A stretch of DNA of 19,137 nt from Pseudomonadota bacterium (GTDB lineage: Bacteria > Pseudomonadota > Alphaproteobacteria > Micropepsales > Micropepsaceae), in contig JANYBR010000496.1 in NCBI GenBank assembly GCA_025360685.1, forward strand, positions 1-19,137. The letters are read 5' to 3'. Under the pieces are notes generated by a model, which did no database searches, was not told the DNA's origin, and saw only the letters and a list, made by a program, of their open reading frames with translations. The position numbers and the translations under genes are program-made. Positions 13,400-19,137 of this stretch are shown here, piece by piece (the first letter of the stretch is position 1; the number at the start of each line of letters is the position of its first letter).

Positions 13400-13601
13400 T
13401 TGGTCCCCCTCGCGACTGGCGTTCAAATTCGCCACGTCGAAAAATTCGTCCCCCAAGTACTCTACGGTATCAGAAGAGTGCCCTTGGCCGAAAGGGCGTC
13501 GCACTCAACGGCACCGATATCAATCTTGGCACTTGGCAAGCTCTTGAATCTTCTTCAAGTCGCGGTGACCAGGTCTGTCCCATCCCGCCACACCAGCTGA
13601 C

Positions 13602-13629
13602 GTCCGCTTTGGGAGGAAACCGGTCTTTG
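13602..13629 (+). repeat. Dispersed palindromic repeat, copy 10
   Basis: An exact left arm gtccgcttt, altered centre gggagg, right arm aaaccggtc and a changed tail. It lies in the divergent gap between the Omp25-like gene and the small Cys protein gene, 43 bases before the latter. Confidence 0.65.
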
Positions 13630-13671
13630 CTCGTTGCGGGTCAGGGTCTAATCTTTTTCCCAGGTTAATGG

Positions 13672-13956
13672 ATGGAAGCTATGAGCGACGCTGTCGGACC
13701 TGGCGATCTCGTTCTATGCGTCAATGCGGCGCCGAACCATGCCACGGGCAGGCCGGTGCCCCTGCAAGTCGGGGAGACCTACCGTGTCTTCGCGGTCATG
13801 GAATTTGCCTGCCCATGCGGGCGTTCCGATGCTTTGCTGGATGTCGGCGTTGATTTCGCGTGGTGCCAGACGCGCTTCCGCCTCCTGCCCAAGCCCAAAG
13901 CCGAGACCAAGACCCGCCGGGCTTCGGTGCCCAAAGAGAAGGAGAGGGTTCGATGA
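13672..13956 (+). CDS. Small hypothetical protein with Cys pair (CxC)
   Basis: A 94-residue protein; a start at the ATG at 13681 (MSDAVGPGD) is equally possible and neither has a strong ribosome binding site. The core begins PGDLVLCVNAAPNHATG, continues VPLQVGETYRVFAVME and then FACPCGRSDALLDVG, and ends DFAWCQTRFRLLPKPK. Four cysteines at 16, 47, 49 and 65 could bind one zinc ion. The layout (short strands, SH3-like GETYRV, CxCG turn) recalls small proteins found in rhizobia and their phages, annotated only as hypothetical. The C-terminal 20 residues are a basic Lys/Arg tail, consistent with nucleic-acid contact. It stands alone on plus, between two minus-strand barrel genes. Confidence 0.6.
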   Translation: MEAMSDAVGPGDLVLCVNAAPNHATGRPVPLQVGETYRVFAVMEFACPCGRSDALLDVGVDFAWCQTRFRLLPKPKAETKTRRASVPKEKERVR

Positions 13957-14013
13957 ATGGCCGGCTTGGATTCGACCCTGTGCCGACCTCGTGAGACGCG
14001 GCCAAGGGCGTAG

Positions 14014-14041
14014 GTCCGCCTTGGGTCGAGTGCGGACGGTC
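14014..14041 (+). repeat. Dispersed palindromic repeat, copy 11
   Basis: gtccgcctt, gggtcg, agtgcggac, ggtc. The outer arms pair perfectly over six bases. It sits between convergent stops, 16 bases past the porin stop, and shares its variant with copy 8. Confidence 0.75.
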
Positions 14042-14057
14042 GATCACGGGATTGCGG

Positions 14058-15269
14058 TCAGATCGAAAAGCGCGCGCCGACTTGCAGCTGCACGTCCGAC
14101 TGCTTTGCGCTTAGCCCTTCGATGGTTCGTTCGTCGCGCCGGCTGGTGACGGCGATCAGTTCCGCGCTCAGCCGCAACCAGTCCTTTGGCATCCAGGACG
14201 AGGCGACTGTGAAAGCGTGGCCGTCTTCATCGAGCAGCCCGGCGCCCGCCGAATCTCTGGTCTGAAAAACCTCAGCCCGGCCCGCAATCCGCCACGCGTC
14301 GAAGTCGTAGGCGGCCAGCAAGAAAGCAGTCTTGAACTTGGTCGTTGCCACAAATCCCGGAAACGGCGCGATGGCCGTGTCGCCGGTCAGTCCCTGCGCC
14401 AGAATTGAAAGCGAACCCAGATGACTTTCCCAACCGATGCTCCAAAAGCGAGTGCGCCAGGCGAAATAGTCCTTCTGGAAGGCGGCCGGATCGGCATTGT
14501 TGTCGTAGCGATATAGCGCGGCCTTGCCGATTCCGGCCATGGACCAGCTCGCTCCGGCGTACCAGCCCACGCGGTGGTCGATCTCCAAAAAGAGCGGCGT
14601 GCGCTCAGGCGGTGTCGCGCCAAACAGTGTCAGTGTTGCGTCGGGCTCGCGTACCTCTTCTATCAATCCGCTGGGTCTGTCATCCAGAGTCCAGCCGCGG
14701 TCGGCGATCAGCACGCCGGCCGGATCGTTGCAGCAAAATAGCGCGCCCGTGAGGGAGAATTTGCCGATGGATGTCTGTCTCTCGACATGGCCTTCGACGC
14801 CGATGGTGCGCAGTTCATCCCCGATCCAGGAATTGAGCGCCGAGGGAGTCAAAGTGTAGGGACTGGTCCAGCCGAGGTCGGTATTCTCCAGGGAGAAAGG
14901 CGGAAAAAACGCACCGGCCTTTAGCGAAAAGAGCCAACCCTCGACATGTGGCCGCCAGGCTGCATAGGACTCGAGCAGGTCGATACCGGAACGCTGCTCT
15001 GGCTCGATGCGGCTAACCACGACAAAGCGCAGTTCGTCCGACAGTACCAACGTGCCTTGTCCGACGGCTTCGGCAAAGCGGAAATTCGGGCTCGGTTGGC
15101 CGCCGCCAAACCGCAGCTTTCCAAGACCACCATCGACGTAGCCGACTTCAGTCCCCGGAACCACCAGCCTGAAGTCTGCATAGCCTTGAAAGTAGAAGTC
15201 AGCCGCCCGCGCGGGAATGGAACACGCGAAAGCCAGCACTACGAGCAGAGGGGTCGCGGCGCGGTACAT
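14058..15269 (-). CDS. Outer membrane porin-like beta-barrel protein
   Basis: A 403-residue exported protein. Residues 1-22 form a signal peptide (TPLLVVLAFACSIPARA, cut before ADFYF). The mature chain is built of alternating aromatic and polar residues typical of a barrel of 14-18 strands: FYFQGYADFRLVVPG at the start, LESYAAWRPHVEGWLFSLKA, DYFAWRTRFWSIGWESHLG and a final strand VQLQVGARFSI. The layout resembles phosphate-selective-porin-like (OprO/P) and other substrate-specific outer membrane channels, with FFPPFSLENTDLGWTSPYT matching the segment usually near the entrance. The substrate is unknown. Two adjacent Cys (FCCND) are unusual for a barrel. The start has no good Shine-Dalgarno. 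It is the last of the minus-strand envelope genes; the next gene upstream is on plus. Confidence 0.75.
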   Translation of the reverse strand: MYRAATPLLVVLAFACSIPARAADFYFQGYADFRLVVPGTEVGYVDGGLGKLRFGGGQPSPNFRFAEAVGQGTLVLSDELRFVVVSRIEPEQRSGIDLLESYAAWRPHVEGWLFSLKAGAFFPPFSLENTDLGWTSPYTLTPSALNSWIGDELRTIGVEGHVERQTSIGKFSLTGALFCCNDPAGVLIADRGWTLDDRPSGLIEEVREPDATLTLFGATPPERTPLFLEIDHRVGWYAGASWSMAGIGKAALYRYDNNADPAAFQKDYFAWRTRFWSIGWESHLGSLSILAQGLTGDTAIAPFPGFVATTKFKTAFLLAAYDFDAWRIAGRAEVFQTRDSAGAGLLDEDGHAFTVASSWMPKDWLRLSAELIAVTSRRDERTIEGLSAKQSDVQLQVGARFSI

Positions 15270-15436
15270 TCATCAACAATAGCGGGAGAGTGGTTAAGCG
15301 TTCTTTACCCTTCTTGGGCTCGTCCGATGTCGGACCAAAACGCTCGTCTTTGTGCGTCAAACAAACGGTATTATGGCGCAAACGCCACCGCCGGCAGCCA
15401 AATGGCTGAGCTAGCAGGGACTGCAGGGGCGGATTT

Positions 15437-15465
15437 GGCTCCTACTGCTAGTTGCGGTAGGAGTC
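15437..15465 (+). promoter_or_regulatory. Hairpin that encloses the ribosome binding site of the 49-aa ORF
   Basis: CTCCTAC (15439-15445) and GTAGGAG (15457-15463) form a perfect 7-bp stem around an 11-nt loop; a G-U and a G-C pair extend it to 9. The right arm contains TAGGAG, the Shine-Dalgarno sequence 8 bases before the ATG at 15472. The left arm is thus an anti-Shine-Dalgarno, and translation should depend on opening the stem. Confidence 0.55.
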
Positions 15466-15471
15466 CGGATC

Positions 15472-15621
15472 ATGGACTTCGGCATAGACCGGCTCATAGA
15501 AATGATTGAGGAACGGCTTGGTCGCCCCATAGCGAACGCCGTTTTGTACGTGCTGACGTTTGCTGCGTTGACGTGGGGCATTCGCGCAAAGGGCGTGTTT
15601 TCAGTTGGGGCGTTTGCGTAG
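15472..15621 (+). CDS. 49-aa membrane peptide
   Basis: An ATG with a strong ribosome binding site (TAGGAG, 8-base spacing) opens a 49-codon frame ending in TAG. The N-terminal 20 residues form an amphipathic helix (DFGIDRLIEMIEERLGRPI). The next ~18 (NAVLYVLTFAALTWGIRA) are one membrane-spanning helix, followed by a short basic/hydrophobic end (KGVFSVGAFA). This is the usual design of small regulatory membrane peptides that bind a larger membrane protein, but no family is recognised. The codon pattern and clean frame support a real gene despite its size. The ribosome binding site lies in a hairpin, so translation may be controlled. It lies between the porin gene (divergent) and the SnoaL-like gene (same strand, 187 bases on). 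Confidence 0.55.
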   Translation: MDFGIDRLIEMIEERLGRPIANAVLYVLTFAALTWGIRAKGVFSVGAFA

Positions 15622-15808
15622 GCTCGCGGTCTAAATCTCTATTTTCAACGCGCAAAGCCGTCAGTGGATTTCAGCGGCCATTGGCTGCGGCACATCAAGG
15701 CCGATGCAACCCAATTCCCAGGTTCTCTGGCGCGTGGGAGCGGAGATTAATCGAGCGATAACCAATTCCTGCGCAGCCTCTAGTCCAAATAATGGTGACC
15801 AGCGGCCC

Positions 15809-16249
15809 ATGACTCCCGCAGAACTCCTGATGAAAACCGTGGTTGTGGCTTGGGGCAACGCTGACATGCGCCCAGCTCTCGAAGCGCTCGACGAGAACGT
15901 CATTTGGCAATCGGCCTCGTCCTGCGAAGGCGGAGTGTTTCGCTTTGGTGGGACATACCGGGGCAGGGCAAACGTCGTGGCGCTCTTGTCAACGATCTCG
16001 ACCAGCTACTTCTTTCGGCGGTACGTCGTCAAGGAGATCGTGTCGAAGGGCGAGGTCGTTTGGGGCCTATTCGAAATGCAGGGAGACTTTCTGCCGACTG
16101 GCGGCAATGAGTCTACGCGCAAGCCATTTAATCTCGAGACCGCGATGCGCTGGCGCATTCGCGATGGCAAGATACTTGAAGCGCAATCCTTCTTCGACAC
16201 AGCGGCATTGCTGGTCCAACAGCATGAACTTCGGACCAACGCCGCCTAA
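15809..16249 (+). CDS. SnoaL-like / NTF2-fold protein
   Basis: A 146-residue soluble protein with the NTF2-like alpha+beta barrel pattern. It has an N-terminal helix (PAELLMKTVVVAWGNADM), LEALDENVIWQS (the D-x-x-W strand), FRFGGTYRGRANVVALL (the G-x-x-x-G-R-x-x-V helix cap), YVVKEIVSKGEVVWGLFEM and the closing strands LETAMRWRIRDGKILEAQSFFDTAAL. This matches the SnoaL-like/ketosteroid-isomerase-related group, which holds both small isomerases/hydrolases and non-enzymatic binding proteins; the ligand is not known. The ATG at 15809 begins exactly where the fold begins. An ATG 35 codons upstream in the same frame would add a stretch without family resemblance. Ribosome binding site is weak. Convergent with the histidine kinase gene. 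Confidence 0.75.
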   Translation: MTPAELLMKTVVVAWGNADMRPALEALDENVIWQSASSCEGGVFRFGGTYRGRANVVALLSTISTSYFFRRYVVKEIVSKGEVVWGLFEMQGDFLPTGGNESTRKPFNLETAMRWRIRDGKILEAQSFFDTAALLVQQHELRTNAA

Positions 16250-16432
16250 CTCAACAGCGCCCACGATACTTTCGTGCCACGCCCCGCCTTTTTCGACCTT
16301 CTGAGCCTTCCAAAGGTATTGGAGGTTGGGCAATTCGGCTCATCCCAAAAACCGCATAAGCGTCGCCCCCGTCGAGAAATGGCGAATTCGCTTTACGGTG
16401 GAGCGACCCTGAATTTTTTTCGACTGACGTCG

Positions 16433-18313
16433 TCAATAGCCCGCAAGCGCCAAGGAACCTAGCTTCGCACCCATTGTCGTTCTGCGCAGGCGAACCGAGA
16501 CGCTCGTTCCCAGGCCCAAGGTACTTTCGATGTGAAGCGAGCCGCCATGAAGTTCAACGAGACTTTTTGTCAGCGGCAGCCCAAGTCCCGTTCCTTCGTA
16601 CTTTCGCTCCAGCCGATTATCCACCTGGCCGAACGGCGTGAGCGCTACCTCGATGTCAGTAGGCGACATGCCAATGCCCGTGTCACTCACGCAAACTCGC
16701 ACTTGGGCATCGTCCTGCACCGCCTCGACGTTAATCTCACCACCCGGTTCGGTAAACTTGATGGCGTTTGAAAGCAGATTGAGAAAAATCTGGCGAAGTT
16801 TGGCCGTCTCACCCTCCACCGGAATGCGATCATGCAGACCGCTGACGTTCAATCTGAGGCCGGCGTCGCGACACTGGTCCGCAACCATTTTTGCGCAATC
16901 GTGCAGAACTTCGCGCAGGTCGATCTGTTCCAAGCGAAGATCCATTTTGCCGGCTTCGGTCTTGGAGAGATCGAGCACGCTGTTGATGACGTCGAGCAAA
17001 TGCCGGCCAGAACCCAAAATGTCACGCGCATACTCGACATAGCGCGGGTTTCCGGCTGAGCCGAACAATTGCCCCGATATGATTTCCGAAAATCCAATGA
17101 TCGCGTTCAGCGGCGTGCGCAGCTCGTGACTCATGTTGGCCAGGAAACGCGACTTTGCCGCGCTTGCCGCTTCGGCTTCGTGCTTGGCTTGCTTGTAATT
17201 CTCTTCGCGTTCTTTGATTTTGGTAAAGTCGCTCACGAAGACGATCTTGCCGCGATCGCTTGTCGGGCTGATGGAGATGCGAACCCAGCGGCCATCCGGA
17301 AGTCGATGCTCCTCGGTCGATATTCGCGTGCCGCCAGACGTTTCCTGCTCGAACCGATCCTCGAACATCGAGCCAAGCTCTGCCACCAGCACGCGATAGG
17401 GTGCGCCTGGAACCAGACTGTCCAAAGCATCCGGAAAGTAAGCCCTTAACTGGCTGTTGACGGTTATGAGCCGGTCGTCGGGGCCAACCAGCATGACACC
17501 CTCGTCCGATGTTTCAAGCGCATCGGCAAGTCGCCCTTCCGCTGACGCAGCGCGTGTTTTTTCCTGATCGACCATGCTGCGGATATTATTTTGCATTGAG
17601 GTCATCGATCGCAGGAGCGTGCCGATCTCGTCGGATCCGCCGACGGGTATCTGCGTTTCAAACTCTCCCGCCGCGACGCGATCGGCGGCCGAAGCCGCCT
17701 GCGCCAAGGGGTGAGCAATTTTCCTGGTCAGAAACAGCGTGGCGAACAATGCAAGCAAGAGTGACCCCACAACTCCACTGCCGATCACGATGCGAAACTG
17801 AGCGATTGAATCGACTGCGGCTTGGCGGTAGGTAAAGGTGTGATCGGTATAGTATTCGACCAACAGATCAAACGCCTCGTCAATCTGATGCGCCAGCGAA
17901 TACATCTTGCGAGAATCGCCTGAGTGGCGCGCAGCAACCCAACCCTCCATAGGAGCCTTGATCCAATCGATTTCGCGCCGCTCGTCGATTTCCGTTGAAC
18001 GCTCTTCGGCAACGGCAAGGTCGGCGGAGAAGCTCGAGGTCAGAGCAACAATTTCCTGATCGATTGTCGCGCGTTCGTTCCGCTTCGCCGTCGCGCGTTG
18101 CAAAACCCTTTGCTCGATCTGCGAGAAATCGAGATTGGCCGCTCGCGCATAGCTGACGGCCATCAAAGGGCGATCGAACGTATCGATCACCATCGCGCTC
18201 GACCTTGCCAGCAGCAAGAAGCTGTAGACGCCCAACAGGGCGATGACTGCAGCCATCGCCAGGAAGGCGCCAAGCAGCTTTGCGCCGATCGAGCTCCTCG
18301 ATATTTGCATCAT
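16433..18313 (-). CDS. Membrane sensor histidine kinase (4HB-HAMP-PAS-HisKA-HATPase)
   Basis: A 626-residue two-component sensor kinase. It has TM1 at ~11-35, an all-helical periplasmic sensor at ~40-170 (four-helix-bundle style) and TM2 at ~174-196. A HAMP linker follows at ~197-250 (ends SDEIGTLLRSMTSM), then a PAS-type domain at ~260-365 (SDEGVMLVGPDDRLITVN). The HisKA domain has the H-box FLANMSHELRTPLNAIIGFS (phospho-acceptor His396). In the HATPase_c domain the N-box is LNLLSNAIKFT (Asn516), G1 is DTGIGM at 544, the F-box TPFGQVD and G2 GTGLGLP at 574. All catalytic motifs are intact. There is no receiver domain on the chain and no response regulator gene nearby, so it is an orphan kinase. 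Two ATGs stand in tandem at the start; no clear Shine-Dalgarno. Signal unknown. Confidence 0.9.
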   Translation of the reverse strand: MMQISRSSIGAKLLGAFLAMAAVIALLGVYSFLLLARSSAMVIDTFDRPLMAVSYARAANLDFSQIEQRVLQRATAKRNERATIDQEIVALTSSFSADLAVAEERSTEIDERREIDWIKAPMEGWVAARHSGDSRKMYSLAHQIDEAFDLLVEYYTDHTFTYRQAAVDSIAQFRIVIGSGVVGSLLLALFATLFLTRKIAHPLAQAASAADRVAAGEFETQIPVGGSDEIGTLLRSMTSMQNNIRSMVDQEKTRAASAEGRLADALETSDEGVMLVGPDDRLITVNSQLRAYFPDALDSLVPGAPYRVLVAELGSMFEDRFEQETSGGTRISTEEHRLPDGRWVRISISPTSDRGKIVFVSDFTKIKEREENYKQAKHEAEAASAAKSRFLANMSHELRTPLNAIIGFSEIISGQLFGSAGNPRYVEYARDILGSGRHLLDVINSVLDLSKTEAGKMDLRLEQIDLREVLHDCAKMVADQCRDAGLRLNVSGLHDRIPVEGETAKLRQIFLNLLSNAIKFTEPGGEINVEAVQDDAQVRVCVSDTGIGMSPTDIEVALTPFGQVDNRLERKYEGTGLGLPLTKSLVELHGGSLHIESTLGLGTSVSVRLRRTTMGAKLGSLALAGY

Positions 18314-18858
18314 CGTAAACCGGCCGACCGGCCAGGCTCGGGGTTTTCCTTACAATGTTACTAATTGGGAGTTGCAACGGGCTTAACGAACAGCCGGTTG
18401 ACGACTTCACCAAATGTTTACGGAAAAACCCACATTTGCGGCGATCCAATCAGTTTGGACCGACTGTGCGTTTTGGATCGACAACGGACATTCGGTCCGG
18501 ACCGGCTCGGGCTGGGTTGGATGAATTGATTCACGGACGGACAGGAGCGCGTCAGCTGGTATCGGCATTCCTACGGAAGTGAGACTCTTTTGCGCTCGGG
18601 CGATCGACGTCGAATTTCTCCGGCGCGAGGTCCGCGCATACCCCTGGCGGCCATTAATTCCAAGTCCATTCATCATCGTACGAGCCTTGCCGCCCGGCAA
18701 CGAGCGTCGGAGTAGTGCGGCTGGCTCGGGTTCGAGGCTTTCAGCACTTGACAGAAAAAAGCTATGCTCGAAATCGGCTTGGGACCAGCGCCGCGTGCGG
18801 CTCAAAATCTCTCGTTTCGCAGCGGTGAAATCGGCTCGGGTGTTGCAGGGGTAGCCTT
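18314..18858. other. 545-bp gap without a supported gene
   Basis: The gap lies between the kinase and cupin starts, which are divergent. It contains repeat copy 12 and short frames on both strands with poor composition. A TTGACA at 18748-18753 could be the -35 box of the cupin gene, but the sequence 17 bases further (AAATCG) is a poor -10. A CCGGCC direct repeat lies close to the kinase start. No RNA gene was recognised. The length is well above the other gaps in this window and would allow long regulatory sequence or a decayed gene. Confidence 0.4.
18466..18493 (+). repeat. Dispersed palindromic repeat, copy 12
   Basis: gtgcgtttt, ggatcg, acaacggac, attc. The right arm and tail are well kept; the left arm has drifted. 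It lies in the divergent gap, about 150 bases upstream of the kinase start. Confidence 0.65.
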
Positions 18859-19137
18859 ATGACGGACCGCCATTCCAAGAGCCTGGCCAAACCAGACAAG
18901 ACGATCAGGTTCGAGAAACTCGTCCAGGACATGGTCGAGCTCGGCGATCTCACCGTGGGGCGCAACGTTCTGGAGCCCGGATGGCGGTGGTCGACGCATG
19001 TGCGTCCGCATGTCGGCGGAGAGTGGTGCAAGGGGCGGCATGTCGGGATTGTTCTTTCCGGGCGTATGGGAGTGACATTCTCCGACGGCTCGACGATGGA
19101 GGTCGGACCGAACGAAGCCTTCGACATTCCGCCCGAA
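18859..19137 (+). CDS. Cupin domain protein (3' truncated by window end)
   Basis: The ATG at 18859 has AGGGG 7 bases upstream, and 93 codons remain open to the window edge. The visible part is a cupin of the type VGRNVLEPGWRWSTHVRPHV, with His and Glu metal ligands in the region GGEWCKGRHVGIVLSGRMGV and a second strand pair TFSDGSTMEVGPNEAFDIPPE ending motif 2 up to the expected His. The family is widespread in alphaproteobacteria and actinobacteria. As I recall, some members carry a class III cyclase domain after the cupin, so the missing 3' part may hold one; this cannot be seen here. It is divergent to the sensor kinase gene. Confidence 0.8.
   Translation, partial: MTDRHSKSLAKPDKTIRFEKLVQDMVELGDLTVGRNVLEPGWRWSTHVRPHVGGEWCKGRHVGIVLSGRMGVTFSDGSTMEVGPNEAFDIPPE

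Noticed and set aside
985..14041. The palindromes as ordinary intrinsic terminators
   Set aside because: The hairpins are not followed by a U-run on either strand, and copies also occur upstream of genes and in divergent gaps; a real terminator is present separately next to copy 1.
16382..16391. The palindrome GCGAATTCGC and the nearby T-run as a terminator between the SnoaL-like and kinase genes
   Set aside because: The palindrome has no loop and the T-run lies about 25 bases away, so the two do not form an intrinsic terminator.
985..18493. The regular repeats as a CRISPR array
   Set aside because: Copies are 0.25-5 kb apart with genes between them, not 20-50 bp spacers, and no cas genes are present.
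18407..18805. A 132-codon minus-strand frame in the kinase/cupin gap
   Set aside because: Low-quality composition rich in S, R and P, no ribosome binding site, and it contains repeat copy 12, as spurious frames in this window do.

Overview
The window reads as about 19 kb of a high-GC alphaproteobacterial chromosome, probably of the Hyphomicrobiales or a nearby order. This rests on the families present: a PAS_5-type protein, an Omp25-like barrel, a DUF768-like small protein, a hydrolase/class III cyclase fusion, PEP-CTERM proteins with an alphaproteobacterial-looking tail, and a dispersed palindromic repeat. No taxonomic marker gene is present, so this is inference. No rRNA, tRNA, insertion sequence, prophage or CRISPR array was seen. 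Both ends cut genes: a periplasmic NMT1/THI5-like binding protein on the left and a cupin protein on the right.

Layout. (1) 1-2.7 kb: 3' part of an ABC-type substrate-binding protein, then two tandem minus-strand PEP-CTERM secreted proteins with a good intrinsic terminator, and a doubtful small ORF. (2) 3.0-5.5 kb: a four-helix membrane protein, then a dense patch of small genes. On plus these are an RMF-like protein, a coupled unknown and a small winged-helix-like protein. On minus they are several tiny ORFs ending in a DUF768-like protein; at least two are under 60 codons. (3) 5.5-8.4 kb: a DUF3592-type membrane protein with the module duplicated, a secreted protein, a lipoprotein and a divergent PAS-type protein, with an AT-rich palindrome in the divergent promoter region. 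(4) 8.5-15.3 kb: mostly minus-strand single genes (CPBP intramembrane protease, cupin, alpha/beta hydrolase-cyclase, secreted protein, Omp25-like barrel, porin-like barrel) and one plus-strand small Cys protein. (5) 15.4-19.1 kb: a 49-aa membrane peptide gene whose ribosome binding site lies in a hairpin, a SnoaL-like protein, an orphan hybrid-free sensor histidine kinase, a 545-bp gap and the truncated cupin gene.

The genes do not form one pathway. Many products act in the envelope (barrels, secreted proteins, lipoprotein, membrane protease) and several handle signals (PAS, cyclase, histidine kinase).

The strongest unexplained signal is a family of at least twelve copies of a roughly 28-bp imperfect palindrome. 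All copies are intergenic apart from a 2-base touch of a doubtful ORF, and all lie in the same orientation. Seven consecutive gene gaps between 8.4 and 14.1 kb hold exactly one copy each. The second signal is the Shine-Dalgarno-sequestering hairpin before the 49-aa ORF.
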